The notes: generated from the letters alone by a model not told the origin. A DNA stretch of 56,858 nt from a virus (IMGVR_UViG_3300049841_000045:1-56858); one strand, 5' to 3'. Shown: positions 1-8,915, counted from the first letter of the stretch. Numbers and translations: made by a program.

Positions 1-154
1 CGGTAAAGGAGGGAAGGGGGGAACTCCTGGTGGAGTTGTGAACGGAGGCGCGGCTTCTGGCGCGGGAGCCGGCGGCGGCGGGGCAGCTAACGGCGGTACG
101 GGCGGGCTTGGTAGCGCGGGGCTTATCCGTTTTAAGTTTCCGGTGTCGGTATGA
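1..154 (+). CDS. Glycine-rich tail fibre protein, C-terminal fragment
   Basis: Open from the window edge and read in the frame whose stop is the TGA at 152-154. The roughly 50 visible residues are mostly Gly and Ala with scattered Thr and Asn, ending in a hydrophobic tail (IRFKFPVSV). Glycine-rich ends of this type occur in phage adhesins and fibre tips. The ATG of the next gene overlaps this stop. The ORF that runs off the right end of the window is also glycine-rich, so the two pieces are probably one gene cut by linearisation. Joining base 56858 directly to base 1 does not keep the frame, so some bases would be missing or redundant. Confidence 0.6.
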   Translation, partial: GKGGKGGTPGGVVNGGAASGAGAGGGGAANGGTGGLGSAGLIRFKFPVSV

Positions 155-1260
155 GTACCCGAAACTACCTAACACATATTCTTTCTGGCGGCGGGGATGT
201 GCAGTTTTCTCGCCCAGGGTTCAAGATTGCTTGCCAGTTTAATACCGGAGGTTCTGGGCAGTCTATGAATTACGCGGGGTATGCGCATTATCGTTCAGTC
301 GGAATGCGTGTCCTTTGGAACTATTACGATACTTCTACGTTCATTAATCCTACAGCGGGGGCTAACGGAATACATTTTCTTTCGACTGATACGTATACTG
401 GCGGGGGGCAATGGGCCTCTGTGCATGAAGTATGGCCCATCATGGATATGCTCTATACGGATCTGGAAACAAGTCTTCCGTTTCATGCGAGTGATGCTAA
501 TGACGTAGTGGTTACTGCGGGTAACGGTGGAGTATCGGGTACAACTCTTACAGTTACTGCGGGGGGCATATCATCTATTACGCGCGGAGCGCGGTTGTTT
601 GGGACGGGGATTGCCGCGAATACGTGGGTTACTGCTTTTACTAATCCTACCATTACGATGAGTCCAGCGAATGCTGTTGCAGATGGGACATCGGTTACGG
701 TCTCTGGTCGGATTAGAGATGTTACGGATCTACGAAATGCTATCGATGCGCAGATGGCGATCGAGATGGCGGCGAATCCCGGTGTAACTAAAATTTTGGG
801 GGCCTACTCAAATACTCCCGCAGGGATCGAGTCCACTGGAAGTTATTTGTTCTGGAACTACGATAAATCTGTCTACGAAGGGATGCAGATTAATAATAAC
901 GTGTGCGGGCAATACGTGGCCGCGAAGAACGACTTCATGGTTCCAGAGTTCTACACAAGTCGGATGGACGACATCTCTGTGAAAGCACAGTGGTTGGTTA
1001 GTGAGAAGAATAGACTGAGTTTGCCGATAAAGATATTTCCTCTGTTCTGGCCTACGGCGGGTACTTCCGAGATGAGTTATGAAACAGCCATGACGAATTT
1101 GGAGTATCTAATTCGCATTCCTGAAATTGACGGTGTGGCCTACTGGGCGGTTAACGGAACGCATGTACCTTCTAAAACATCTCCGTGGTATGACGATGGG
1201 ACCTTTCCGTGGATTACGGCCATCCAGGATTTCATTACAAAATACGGGCTGAGCGTCTAG
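151..1260 (+). CDS. Putative tail fibre or virion glycan-binding/hydrolase-like protein
   Basis: 369 residues. ATG at 151 overlaps the upstream stop (ATGA), so translation is probably coupled. The two outer parts (about residues 1-115 and 190-369) look like one barrel-type domain resembling carbohydrate-active enzymes, with aromatic-rich strands such as 'LFWNYDKSVYEGM' and 'GVAYWAVNGTHVP'. A Thr/Gly/Val-rich beta insertion sits at about 115-187 and resembles small phage decoration modules. I cannot name catalytic residues. It lies in a run of fibre genes, which supports a virion surface role. The enzyme-like reading is inference. Base composition is more AT-rich than the replication genes, as is usual for exchanged receptor-binding genes. 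Confidence 0.5.
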   Translation: MSTRNYLTHILSGGGDVQFSRPGFKIACQFNTGGSGQSMNYAGYAHYRSVGMRVLWNYYDTSTFINPTAGANGIHFLSTDTYTGGGQWASVHEVWPIMDMLYTDLETSLPFHASDANDVVVTAGNGGVSGTTLTVTAGGISSITRGARLFGTGIAANTWVTAFTNPTITMSPANAVADGTSVTVSGRIRDVTDLRNAIDAQMAIEMAANPGVTKILGAYSNTPAGIESTGSYLFWNYDKSVYEGMQINNNVCGQYVAAKNDFMVPEFYTSRMDDISVKAQWLVSEKNRLSLPIKIFPLFWPTAGTSEMSYETAMTNLEYLIRIPEIDGVAYWAVNGTHVPSKTSPWYDDGTFPWITAIQDFITKYGLSV

Positions 1261-1271
1261 GAGATTAAGTA

Positions 1272-3386
1272 GTGGCAACTCGACAGAAGACTGTGCAGTT
1301 TGCGTTTCCCGCTAAAGCAACGCTGACGAATAACACGCTTGAAAATATGACTCAGATTACGGTGTATATACCGGAGTCTGGGGTTACTTTTAGGAGTGTA
1401 ACGGCGCGGGTTAGTTTTGACGATATAGTAACTGCTACCGGGGGCACGTTAACTACCAAGACGCTTGCTTTGCAACTTGGGGCTGCCGGGTATAGCACAG
1501 TAACGAATTCTAACTCACTAAACCATACGAGCACTAATCAAAGTTTTTATTTGGCCCAAGATTATACGGCATACTTTGTTTCGAATTGGTCTGGCACGTC
1601 CATGACCTGCGATTTTCAGTTACAGATTAATCAGTCGACGGGCACTACCCTTGGTATGGTCAATGTTTGTGTTGTCCTCGATGTCACGTATGATTATGCA
1701 GACACTAGCGCCACTCAAATTAAAACCGTAAGGATTCCGCTTAATGGGCCAACGGGAGCTTTGACTGTTAGCGATACGACATACGACACGATGCCCGCTC
1801 TGGATTATTATTTAGCAGAACCCAGTAAAACTTATAGAAGTATTTTCATAACCATGGAAGGTATGACCCATAATAATGGGTCAACGACAGACCACACTAT
1901 TACTTTTCATGCGGGTACTGCAACGGTAACTACAGGGAACTACGAGGCATCGCTCGTCGCGGATCGCCGGTATAGGTATGTATGGGATGTTACGAGTGCG
2001 TGGCCCAGTAAGACTGCAACGCAAGTGTTCCAGTTATCTGACACGGTCGGTAGGTGTAATCATCCGCAAGCTTGGCTGACTGTTACCTACGAGTTTAAGG
2101 CTGATGCGGCGACGACTACGTTATCCGCGGGGTTGCCCGATGGTTCCGGCACTACAGTGTCTGTAGTGTCGGCAGCCGCGTTGGGGACTGCCCCTTTCGT
2201 CATCAGCATAGATAACGAACAAATGCTTGTGACTAGTATTGCCTCTAATGATCTTACTGTAACCCGAGCCTATAACGGAACTACGGGGGTCTCGCATAGT
2301 AACGGAGCCACGGTGTCACCTTGCGCCACTAATTCGGTGGTCTTGTGCGGCTACGGGCTAGCCGGGATGAGTGGGGGCACTACAAGTTCTGATTACCAAA
2401 GATTCGCAAATAGTTTACGCATTGAAGAACCTGGTCCTATAACTGCAGCTAAAATAGCCTTTTTACTTGATTTTAATCTAACCGGCGTCGTCGCCGGGTT
2501 GAACGTACGGGTGGGTACTGGATCTTTTGTCGGGTACACTGTAAATTCGACATTGTATGCTGGTAGTTGCGGGCTAATGGTCCGTAATGATTCCGCGTTT
2601 ACCCTGGCCCGTGGCAATAACAATTTAACTTTTGACATCTATAGGACTGACACGACAGTTAATAATTTCATGTTTGGGCTTACTGGTCGTTGGATCGTAA
2701 ACTATGTCAGTGCTAAATCTGCTGCCGGGTATGGTGCGCATAATCATACTGTCGCATGGACTTTGGCGGTAAGTGGAACGGGGGCGGCGCCAAATACGCT
2801 CACGGTTGCGGCTACATCTCCGAATATTCCGGAAACGGATTATTTTCTATCAAATGTTGGAACTCATTACCGCAGTATGCCAAATTCGGGGGTTCTCCCC
2901 GGTCAGTTGTACGCTGCTGTGGAGCGATTAGCCGCCGAAGGCGGTGTCCGGTGGGACACTATAATGTCCGCGGCGCCCATATCTGACAGCAAAGTTGGGG
3001 ACTGGGTTTTTACGTCAGACGCGTCTAGATTTTTCAAGCGATGGCCAGCAGATACAGGGTACGAGCGGTTTGACTTGGAAACTTCTCGGCGGTGGCGGTT
3101 TGCGCATAGCGCTGGCATGTACCCGCTATTGCAACTCTGGTATACCTACCACACCTGCGGCCCCTTCGTCGTCTCTGATTCCGTCACAGGTAGCGATGGC
3201 GGCACAGTGACGATTGGTCTGTATCGCTCGAGCGATGGTGAGCTACTCAAGTCCACGACTCGAGCAGGTAATGGGGCTTATAGTTTCAATTGGTGGGACA
3301 ACACCGAGAACGTCTTCACGGCTTGCACCGATGCGACGGGGCATACCGCGCGCAGTAAGGATGGCGTCGCTACAGGAAGCCCGTAA
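1272..3386 (+). CDS. Putative large tail fibre / virion structural protein
   Basis: 704 residues, GTG start at 1272 chosen because an AGGAGA ribosome site lies just upstream. The protein is rich in Thr, Ser, Val and Asn with regular beta-strand spacing. A motif recurs inside it: 'LDYYLAEPSKTYRS' near residue 175 and 'TDYFLSNVGTHYRS' near residue 527, which suggests a duplicated beta domain. A Ser/Thr-rich linker near 280-345 resembles phage beta-sandwich decoration modules. The last 70 residues ('VSDSVTGSDGGTVTIGLYR') look like a carboxypeptidase-regulatory or Ig-like fold. No enzyme motif is visible. Its context between fibre genes argues for a virion surface protein. Specific function unknown. 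Confidence 0.5.
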   Translation: MATRQKTVQFAFPAKATLTNNTLENMTQITVYIPESGVTFRSVTARVSFDDIVTATGGTLTTKTLALQLGAAGYSTVTNSNSLNHTSTNQSFYLAQDYTAYFVSNWSGTSMTCDFQLQINQSTGTTLGMVNVCVVLDVTYDYADTSATQIKTVRIPLNGPTGALTVSDTTYDTMPALDYYLAEPSKTYRSIFITMEGMTHNNGSTTDHTITFHAGTATVTTGNYEASLVADRRYRYVWDVTSAWPSKTATQVFQLSDTVGRCNHPQAWLTVTYEFKADAATTTLSAGLPDGSGTTVSVVSAAALGTAPFVISIDNEQMLVTSIASNDLTVTRAYNGTTGVSHSNGATVSPCATNSVVLCGYGLAGMSGGTTSSDYQRFANSLRIEEPGPITAAKIAFLLDFNLTGVVAGLNVRVGTGSFVGYTVNSTLYAGSCGLMVRNDSAFTLARGNNNLTFDIYRTDTTVNNFMFGLTGRWIVNYVSAKSAAGYGAHNHTVAWTLAVSGTGAAPNTLTVAATSPNIPETDYFLSNVGTHYRSMPNSGVLPGQLYAAVERLAAEGGVRWDTIMSAAPISDSKVGDWVFTSDASRFFKRWPADTGYERFDLETSRRWRFAHSAGMYPLLQLWYTYHTCGPFVVSDSVTGSDGGTVTIGLYRSSDGELLKSTTRAGNGAYSFNWWDNTENVFTACTDATGHTARSKDGVATGSP

Positions 3387-3667
3387 TGGCTACGTTCTCG
3401 TTAGACATGCGGGCACCGCCCAGCACGTTTGCGCTGGTGATGTCTGCGTCTATCGCGGCTCCTGCCGTCGACTACATCGTGGACTGGGTGCCCATGTCGT
3501 TAGCGGCCCACTTCCACGAAGTTCGTATTCGGTGGACTGAAGCAGAGTTCAATGCCTTGGTGCTGGCCGAGGCGGCGGGTAGTGCGGTGTGGGCGAAGTA
3601 CCCGCCAGGTAAGGCGCTTCACAAGCCCGAAGTTTGGGTCTGGCTAATGCTCGAGGCGATAGGCTGA
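3386..3667 (+). CDS. Hypothetical protein, tail-fibre region
   Basis: 93 residues. The ATG overlaps the upstream stop (TAATG), so it is probably translated by coupling. Hydrophobic and Trp-rich ('DYIVDWVPMSLAAHFHEVRI', 'PEVWVWLMLEAIG') but without a clear membrane segment. I do not recognise a family. Position in the fibre operon suggests a small accessory of the virion surface such as an assembly factor or chaperone, which is inference only. Confidence 0.5.
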   Translation: MATFSLDMRAPPSTFALVMSASIAAPAVDYIVDWVPMSLAAHFHEVRIRWTEAEFNALVLAEAAGSAVWAKYPPGKALHKPEVWVWLMLEAIG

Positions 3668-3689
3668 ACTAAGGTTTTAAGGAGAATTA

Positions 3690-4289
3690 GTGGTAGCCTT
3701 GCTAGTAGTAGGTTCTGCGCCCTGTGCGCATGAAGACTACGTCAAAGCGAAGGCCCTGTATCCAGACTCGGAAACGATGCTGGTCAACGGGGCCTGCACG
3801 ATGATCGAGGATGCGGAGCACATGCTTTCCGGGCATACGGTGAAGGCGAATGACTTCTACCGCGCCCGGGCAGAAGTGTTTCCCCGTACGCCGATCCGGG
3901 TTCATGCGAACTCGCTCGGGAAGCACCTGCGGGTCTACCAGGCCGCGTTTCCGTGCGTCACGGATTGGTGGGGCCCGGAGATGAGTTCGGGGGCGACCAG
4001 TGCCGGCAAGGCCGCGCTGATCGGCCTGAAGATGGGGTTCGATCCGATCATCCTGTGCGGCTGCCCCATGGACGGGAGCGGGTACAGCATCGATGAGGCA
4101 ACGGTTCCGCAGGACAAGTCCTGCCAGCGCGTCGGCGATCCGAACGTGCAGAACCGGCGAACGATCATGGGGTACCGGGAAAAGTACGTGTCACTGGCGC
4201 GCACGGTATTCAAGGATAAGGTTTTCAGTATGAGCGGATTCACTCGTCTTCACAGCGGCGCGCCTCCCGGGTTTTCGGAAAAGGTTTAA
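3690..4289 (+). CDS. Rossmann-like protein, possibly MptE/DUF115-like sugar-associated
   Basis: 199 residues with GTG start at 3690 behind AAGGAGA. The N-terminus is a Rossmann-type strand ('VALLVVGSAPC'), followed by 'MLVNGACTMI' and a later 'ILCGCPMDGSGY' segment. That order of glycine-containing strand, NGA-like turn and late GC.MDG motif recalls the MptE/DUF115 family, which includes proteins working near sialyl- or flagellin-glycan transfer. The resemblance is by eye and the assignment is tentative. It sits 3 kb upstream of an FkbM-type methyltransferase and a DxD glycosyltransferase, so a shared role in modifying a virion glycan is possible. Alternative: unrelated nucleotide-binding protein. 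Confidence 0.4.
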   Translation: MVALLVVGSAPCAHEDYVKAKALYPDSETMLVNGACTMIEDAEHMLSGHTVKANDFYRARAEVFPRTPIRVHANSLGKHLRVYQAAFPCVTDWWGPEMSSGATSAGKAALIGLKMGFDPIILCGCPMDGSGYSIDEATVPQDKSCQRVGDPNVQNRRTIMGYREKYVSLARTVFKDKVFSMSGFTRLHSGAPPGFSEKV

Positions 4290-4300
4290 GAGGATCAAGC

Positions 4301-4747
4301 ATGGCGACTTTTCAAGTAACGGATGAATGGGCAAATTACCTCGCGACTTCGGGTGGCGCCGGCAGCCCCGACGTGGACGGCGACACTTATAAGGCGGTGC
4401 TGTCCAACGTTGCCCCGACCAAGGCTGGAACTCAGCTCATCGGGTCAATCACGCAGATTACCGGCGCGGGGGGCTATGCCCCGGTGACGTTGACAGGTAT
4501 TACGTGGGCTGAAACGGGCGCCGGTACGGGCATCTGGCAATTTAGTTCCGCGGCTTTTGCTTGGACGGCTTCCGGAGCGAATTTTGACACGGCTCGGTAC
4601 ATCGCGATTTACGACGATACGCCGACTGTACCTGCCGATCCTGTTGTGGGGTATCTCGATTATGGCACCACGTTTGTCGTAACGGACGGGTCCACATTCA
4701 CGGTAACGCCTGGGGCCAACGGGATCTATCGCATCACGGTGAGCTAA
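4301..4747 (+). CDS. Putative virion structural protein
   Basis: 148 residues starting at ATG 4301. It is made of short beta-like stretches rich in Thr, Ala and Gly ('YKAVLSNVAPTKAGTQ', 'YIAIYDDTPTVPADPVVGYL'). Small proteins of this make-up (a strand announcing time or space intervals, then 'YIAIYDD') recur next to fibre genes in many phages and are annotated as structural or hypothetical. No catalytic motif. The gene lies one base before the glycine-rich fibre gene, consistent with one transcript. Confidence 0.45.
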   Translation: MATFQVTDEWANYLATSGGAGSPDVDGDTYKAVLSNVAPTKAGTQLIGSITQITGAGGYAPVTLTGITWAETGAGTGIWQFSSAAFAWTASGANFDTARYIAIYDDTPTVPADPVVGYLDYGTTFVVTDGSTFTVTPGANGIYRITVS

Positions 4748-4748
4748 C

Positions 4749-6449
4749 GTGGCTGATACCAAGGTCAGTGCTTTAACGGCGGTTGCTACGCCCGCGAGTA
4801 CTGACGAGTTCCCGGTTAACCAGAGCAGCACATCTAAGAAGATGACGCTGGCTCAAATCAAGACGTTTGCGCATACTTTGACTGCGCCGACGGTAATTTC
4901 CGTGGGCGCGGAATTTACCAGCACCGGCGTGCCCACGGCCACGCTTCCCGGCACGCACACAACCAACGACATTCTAGTGCTGGTGCTCCAGTCCAGTAAC
5001 GAGATTATCACTGCCCCGTCAGGGTATACACAGCTCGGCCCTCAGAATGGCATCGGTACGGCGGTGGCCGCGGGCGCGAATCGGCTGGGCATTTTCTGGA
5101 AACGAGACGGCGGATCTGAATCCGCTCCGACGATCGCGGACTCGGGCGATCATACCTACGGAATGATGTTCGCTGTACGTGGTTGTCCGACGACGGGCGA
5201 TCCGTTCCATATTGGCGGCAATAACTGGAAGTTCGCGACTTCCACGACGGGCACCAGCCCGGTTTCGGCTACGGTTATCGACAACACCCTAGTGGTCGAC
5301 ATCTGGGCAGGCAGTGCCGATAACGCCGCCGCCGAGGGGTCCTCGCTCGCCAATACGGATCTATCCAGCGTCACCGAACAGTTTGACGATGGTACTACGG
5401 ACGGCACGGGCGGATTCATCTATGTTTCCTCCGGCCTAAAGGCTGTTGCGGGAACAGTTAAGGCCACTACCGTTACGTGGGCGAATACTTCTGTCGATCT
5501 GTGTACCCGCGTTCATTTCCTCCCGGCGGGCACTGTCGATCTGGCCTCCGCCGAGCGCCCGTGCGAGGTGCTTTTGTACTGCGGTTCTCCGCAGGATACG
5601 GATGACACTTGGGTCAAGCCCGCTGGCGCTAAGCGAGTGTTTGCGCAAGTTTGCGATGGCGGTGGGGGAGGGTCCAGCGGAAATACCACGACTACGGCTG
5701 CCGCGGGTGGTGGTGGCGGTGGTGGCGGATACGACGAAGCATGGTACCTGGCGGATGACTTGGGCGCTACGGTCACGGTACACGCGGGAAAAGGTGGTGC
5801 AGCGAACGCGGGGCTAAACCAAGCAGGCAATCCCGGCGTTTTATCTGAGTTTGATAAGGGAAGTCGTGGCCCGTTAACCTCTACTTCGCGTATTGCTGGC
5901 ACTGCTGCGACTGCGGCAGCTTCAGCGGACGGCGGTAATGGTGGTTGCGGATCGGGGCGCGGTAGAGCATCCCCCGCAGTTGCTACAACACGTATCGACT
6001 TAACTGCAGCCACGGCTGGATCTGGGCTAGGCGCGGTAGGAGGCCGCGGCGGTTCTGGTACAACGGCGCCTACCGGCGGGTCCCCCGCTGAGTGGGGCGG
6101 TGGTGGTGGCGAGTCTGGCGCCGATACAGATGCCGCGATTACCAGCGACAATAATGGTTGGTCTGTTCGTGGTGGCGGCGGCGGATCTGGCGGCCGTACG
6201 AACACTACCATTTCGCAGTCCGGCCACGGGGGCGGTGCTGCTGGCGTAAGCTCGGCGCAGGGGGCAACAGGCGCCACATCCACGAAGTTGCCATACGGTG
6301 GATCGGGCGGTGTGGGCGGCGGCTCGAGCGTCGTCACTGGCGGTACGGGCGGGTTCCCCGGCGGCGGGGGCGGCGGTGGAGCTGGCGCAGCGGGTGGGTT
6401 TGGTGGGGCTGGTGGACATGGGTGTGTCGTTGTAACGACATTCTTCTAG
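4749..6449 (+). CDS. Glycine-rich tail fibre protein
   Basis: 566 residues, GTG start at 4749. The first 40 residues ('KVSALTAVATPASTDEFPVN') match a short module common at the N-terminus of phage fibre proteins, thought to be an attachment segment. A central globular beta part at about 50-275 ('GHTTNDILVLVLQSS'-like region, 'GTVDLASAERP') is followed from about 280 to 566 by a long glycine-rich domain with GGGGGG, GGSGG and GGAGG runs. Such domains form the receptor-contacting tips of T-even-like adhesins (polyglycine sandwiches). Two other genes in this genome (55144 and the split gene at the contig ends) carry similar domains. Confidence 0.6.
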   Translation: MADTKVSALTAVATPASTDEFPVNQSSTSKKMTLAQIKTFAHTLTAPTVISVGAEFTSTGVPTATLPGTHTTNDILVLVLQSSNEIITAPSGYTQLGPQNGIGTAVAAGANRLGIFWKRDGGSESAPTIADSGDHTYGMMFAVRGCPTTGDPFHIGGNNWKFATSTTGTSPVSATVIDNTLVVDIWAGSADNAAAEGSSLANTDLSSVTEQFDDGTTDGTGGFIYVSSGLKAVAGTVKATTVTWANTSVDLCTRVHFLPAGTVDLASAERPCEVLLYCGSPQDTDDTWVKPAGAKRVFAQVCDGGGGGSSGNTTTTAAAGGGGGGGGYDEAWYLADDLGATVTVHAGKGGAANAGLNQAGNPGVLSEFDKGSRGPLTSTSRIAGTAATAAASADGGNGGCGSGRGRASPAVATTRIDLTAATAGSGLGAVGGRGGSGTTAPTGGSPAEWGGGGGESGADTDAAITSDNNGWSVRGGGGGSGGRTNTTISQSGHGGGAAGVSSAQGATGATSTKLPYGGSGGVGGGSSVVTGGTGGFPGGGGGGGAGAAGGFGGAGGHGCVVVTTFF

Positions 6450-6462
6450 GAGGGCGGCCGCT

Positions 6463-7104
6463 ATGGCGGATAGATACCTTCTAGAAAGTGGGGCACCGGA
6501 CGGGTATTTGCTGGAGGATGGAACTGGCGTCCTCCTGCTTGATGTTGTAACCAACCTCACTTTAGATATTGATACGCCGGGGGCGATAACGCTCGCCGGG
6601 CAGGCGATGACGGCAGCTTATGGACTGCCACTCACCAACGGCGCGATCACGATCGCTGGGCAGGCGATCACTTCGAAGATCAGCGCGGCGCTAAGCACTG
6701 CCGGCGCGATCACGATCGCCGGGCAGGCGATCACTTCGAAGATCGGCGCGGCTCTGAGCACTGCCGGTGCGATTACGATTGCCGGGCAGACGATGACGAT
6801 GGTGCTTGGCACGGAAGTGGTGATATCCACTCCGGGGTCAATCACCCTTGCCGGGCAAAGTGCTACGTCGAAGATCGGCGTGGCGATCAGCAGCCCCGGA
6901 GCGATTGTACTTGCCGGGCAGAGTGTTACACTTTCGCTTGCTTTCGAGATAACGATTCAGGCGGGGCAGGTTACGATCGCTGGGCAGTTTGTTGAGCCCT
7001 GGTTGGTAACGCCGCCTCCGCAATTAGTGCGGGCTATCGTTCCACGGTGCCGCCGGTTGAAGAAAGTGGCGAAGAAGCCAAGAGTCTATCGGTACGAGGC
7101 TTGA
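6463..7104 (+). CDS. Short tandem-repeat virion protein (AGQ repeats)
   Basis: 213 residues. The N-terminus has the 'YLLEDGTGVLLLD' module seen in phage tail-associated proteins. Residues about 38-185 are seven tandem repeats of 21-23 residues, each centred on 'G(A/S/Q)ITIAGQ' with strand-turn-strand pattern. Two successive units (near 6640-6770) are almost identical in DNA, a sign of recent duplication. The C-terminal 25 residues are strongly basic ('RRLKKVAKKPRVYR'). The repeats suggest a beta-solenoid or fibre shaft. The exact role is unknown. The preceding ribosome site is AGGAGGGC at 6448-6455. Confidence 0.55.
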   Translation: MADRYLLESGAPDGYLLEDGTGVLLLDVVTNLTLDIDTPGAITLAGQAMTAAYGLPLTNGAITIAGQAITSKISAALSTAGAITIAGQAITSKIGAALSTAGAITIAGQTMTMVLGTEVVISTPGSITLAGQSATSKIGVAISSPGAIVLAGQSVTLSLAFEITIQAGQVTIAGQFVEPWLVTPPPQLVRAIVPRCRRLKKVAKKPRVYRYEA

Positions 7105-7113
7105 GGGGAGAAC

Positions 7114-7743
7114 GTGGAGATCATTAGCGCATTGGGTCGGGATTGGGTCTGGCCGGAGGCGGACAGGGAGTGCCGCAGGGTGGTATTCGATTGGGCTTCG
7201 GATCTGAATTCCGTTTACCCCCGGTGTCGCAAGTTCGATCTGGCGGTACAGGCAGGCGGGAACATGGGAGTGTGGCCGTGGCTCCTGGCGAAGAAGTTCG
7301 CCAAGGTGATCACGTTCGAGCCCGATCCGGTGTGCTACGACGCGCTGACGCAGAACCTGGCGCACAGCCCGAAGATTGAGTGCCACAACATGGCGCTCAT
7401 GGATGCTCCCGGCGCGGTCCACATGATGAACGATGAGCCGGATAATCTTGGGGCGCAGTACGTGGCGCCCATGCCTCATGGGATTGAAGCGACGACGATT
7501 GATGCGCTGGCATTGCCGATGTGCGACTTGATCTACCTCGATATCGAGGGTGCGGAGTTGCCGGCATTGCAGGGGGCCAAGGCAACGATCAAGGCTTTCA
7601 AGCCCGTCGTCGTGGTTGAAGATAAGGGTCACTCTTCCCGGTTCGGGTACAAGAAGGGTGACTCGGTACAGTGGCTTTACCAGTTCGGGTACTTCGCGGT
7701 GAACCGCCGGCACAACGATGTGGTGTTGATGTGCAAGTCGTAA
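7114..7743 (+). CDS. FkbM-family SAM-dependent methyltransferase
   Basis: 209 residues with GTG start at 7114 behind GAGGGGAG. SAM-binding motif I is 'FDLAVQAGGNMGVW', followed by the acidic strand end 'VITFEPDP', both typical of FkbM methyltransferases. The later 'DLIYLDIEGAELPALQGA' is the family's second signature (LDIEGAE). FkbM enzymes O-methylate sugars or small molecules, so a phage copy could methylate a glycan of the virion or the host surface. It overlaps the following glycosyltransferase by 13 bp, which supports a joint role. Length is normal for a stand-alone domain. The substrate is not deducible. Confidence 0.75.
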   Translation: MEIISALGRDWVWPEADRECRRVVFDWASDLNSVYPRCRKFDLAVQAGGNMGVWPWLLAKKFAKVITFEPDPVCYDALTQNLAHSPKIECHNMALMDAPGAVHMMNDEPDNLGAQYVAPMPHGIEATTIDALALPMCDLIYLDIEGAELPALQGAKATIKAFKPVVVVEDKGHSSRFGYKKGDSVQWLYQFGYFAVNRRHNDVVLMCKS

Positions 7744-8351
7744 CGGTTCTGAAGTCGGGCGGCGATTACACCCCGAAGCACGCACAGGTTCTGGCAGCCC
7801 AGCTTAGGGTGTATCTCCCGGGGGCGGAGCTTGTGTGCCTCTCCGACATGCGGGTGCCGGGGGTGGATGTCGTTCCACTCGAGCACGGGTGGCCTGGTTG
7901 GTGGTCTAAGATGGAAGTGTTCTCGCCGCAGATCAAAGGTGATCTGCTGTACTTCGATCTGGATACGCTGATCGTGGGTGACTTGAGGAAGTTGGCGGTG
8001 ACCAAGGAACTGACGCTTTTGCGTGACTTCTACCGCGACGGTCTGCGGCGTGAAGAGGGATTGCAGAGTTCGATGATGTATCTCCCCGAGGCGGATCGCG
8101 CGGAAGTGTGGGAAGCCTTCGCGAGAAACCCCGGGCGAGTGATTGTCGACTACGTGATTGGCGGAGACCAGGCGTTCCTTGAGCGGTTCTATATCGAGAA
8201 GGCGGAGCGGTGGCAGGATCGGTTTCCCGGCGCCGTCGTTTCCTACAAGGTGCATTGCCGCAAGGGCGTGCCTGCGGATGCGAGCGTGATCTGTTTCCAT
8301 GGCCGCCCGCGTCCGTGGCAGGTGCCCGACTACAAGAGGCTTTACGAGTAA
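7731..8351 (+). CDS. Glycosyltransferase, GT8-like (DxD motif)
   Basis: 206 residues from the GTG at 7731, chosen because homologous-looking sequence ('VVTVLKSGGDY') starts right there; an upstream ATG at 7671 in the same frame would overlap the methyltransferase much further. Features are an N-terminal nucleotide-binding strand, 'WWSKMEVFSP', and 'LLYFDLDTLIVGDL', where the DLD is the metal and nucleotide-sugar binding DxD motif of GT-A enzymes. A late 'GGDQAFLERF' and 'VICFHGRPRP' also fit phage and GT8-like transferases. It probably transfers a sugar to a virion or host surface acceptor, which is inferred from its place in the tail region. Confidence 0.65.
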   Translation: MQVVTVLKSGGDYTPKHAQVLAAQLRVYLPGAELVCLSDMRVPGVDVVPLEHGWPGWWSKMEVFSPQIKGDLLYFDLDTLIVGDLRKLAVTKELTLLRDFYRDGLRREEGLQSSMMYLPEADRAEVWEAFARNPGRVIVDYVIGGDQAFLERFYIEKAERWQDRFPGAVVSYKVHCRKGVPADASVICFHGRPRPWQVPDYKRLYE

Positions 8352-8354
8352 CCC

Positions 8355-8915
8355 ATGGCTATTGAGACTCCTTCAAAAATCGGCCTAATCAGTAAGGCGT
8401 TGATCCTCATCGGCGAGAAGCCGCTGGACTCACTTTCTGACAACCGTTACGGGGCCACGGTCGGGAGTAACCTCTTCGAGGTTATCTACGAGAGTGAACT
8501 GCAGAGTAACCGCTGGCGCTTCGCGGTAACGAAGGACTCGCTCTCCCGGCTCGTGGACGCTCCGCTGAACGAATGGCAGTACGCCTACCAGCTTCCCTCG
8601 GACATGCTGCTGCCCATTGGCGTGTATCCGAAGGCGCCCTACGAGATTTACGCGGATCATCTCTACACGGATCAGTCCAGTGTCGAACTGGACTACATGT
8701 TTAAGCCCGCGGTAAGCGAGATCCCCGCGCACTTCGCGCTCCTGATGGTCTACGCGCTCGCGCGCGATATGGTCAAACCCATCACTGAGTCCGACGCCGG
8801 GGTCGACGTCTTTAACAGGAAGTATCTCTCCCAGCGTAACCGTTCCATGTTCGCCGACGCCCAGGGGCGCCCGAGCCAGATGTTGTTCGACAGTCCTTTC
8901 ACTGATGCGCGGTAA
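8355..8915 (+). CDS. Tail tubular protein A (T7 gp11-like)
   Basis: 186 residues, close to the 196 of T7 gp11. The N-terminus ('SKIGLISKALILIGEKPLDS'), the 'NRWRFAVTKDSLSRL' segment, the 'WQYAYQLPSDML' motif and the helical end ('KYLSQRNRSMF') match the adaptor protein that forms the dodecameric ring under the portal and joins head to nozzle. It lies immediately upstream of the nozzle gene with an ATG overlapping its last base, the normal order in podoviruses. Confidence 0.85.
   Translation: MAIETPSKIGLISKALILIGEKPLDSLSDNRYGATVGSNLFEVIYESELQSNRWRFAVTKDSLSRLVDAPLNEWQYAYQLPSDMLLPIGVYPKAPYEIYADHLYTDQSSVELDYMFKPAVSEIPAHFALLMVYALARDMVKPITESDAGVDVFNRKYLSQRNRSMFADAQGRPSQMLFDSPFTDAR

Noticed and set aside
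5513-6337. Long antisense proline-rich reading frame opposite the glycine-rich fibre
   Set aside because: GGN codons read as CCN on the other strand, so the frame is a shadow of the glycine-rich gene. No start context and no family.
7024-8300. Antisense frames opposite the methyltransferase and glycosyltransferase genes
   Set aside because: Low-complexity His/Arg/Leu translations typical of shadows. Sense frames carry clear motifs.
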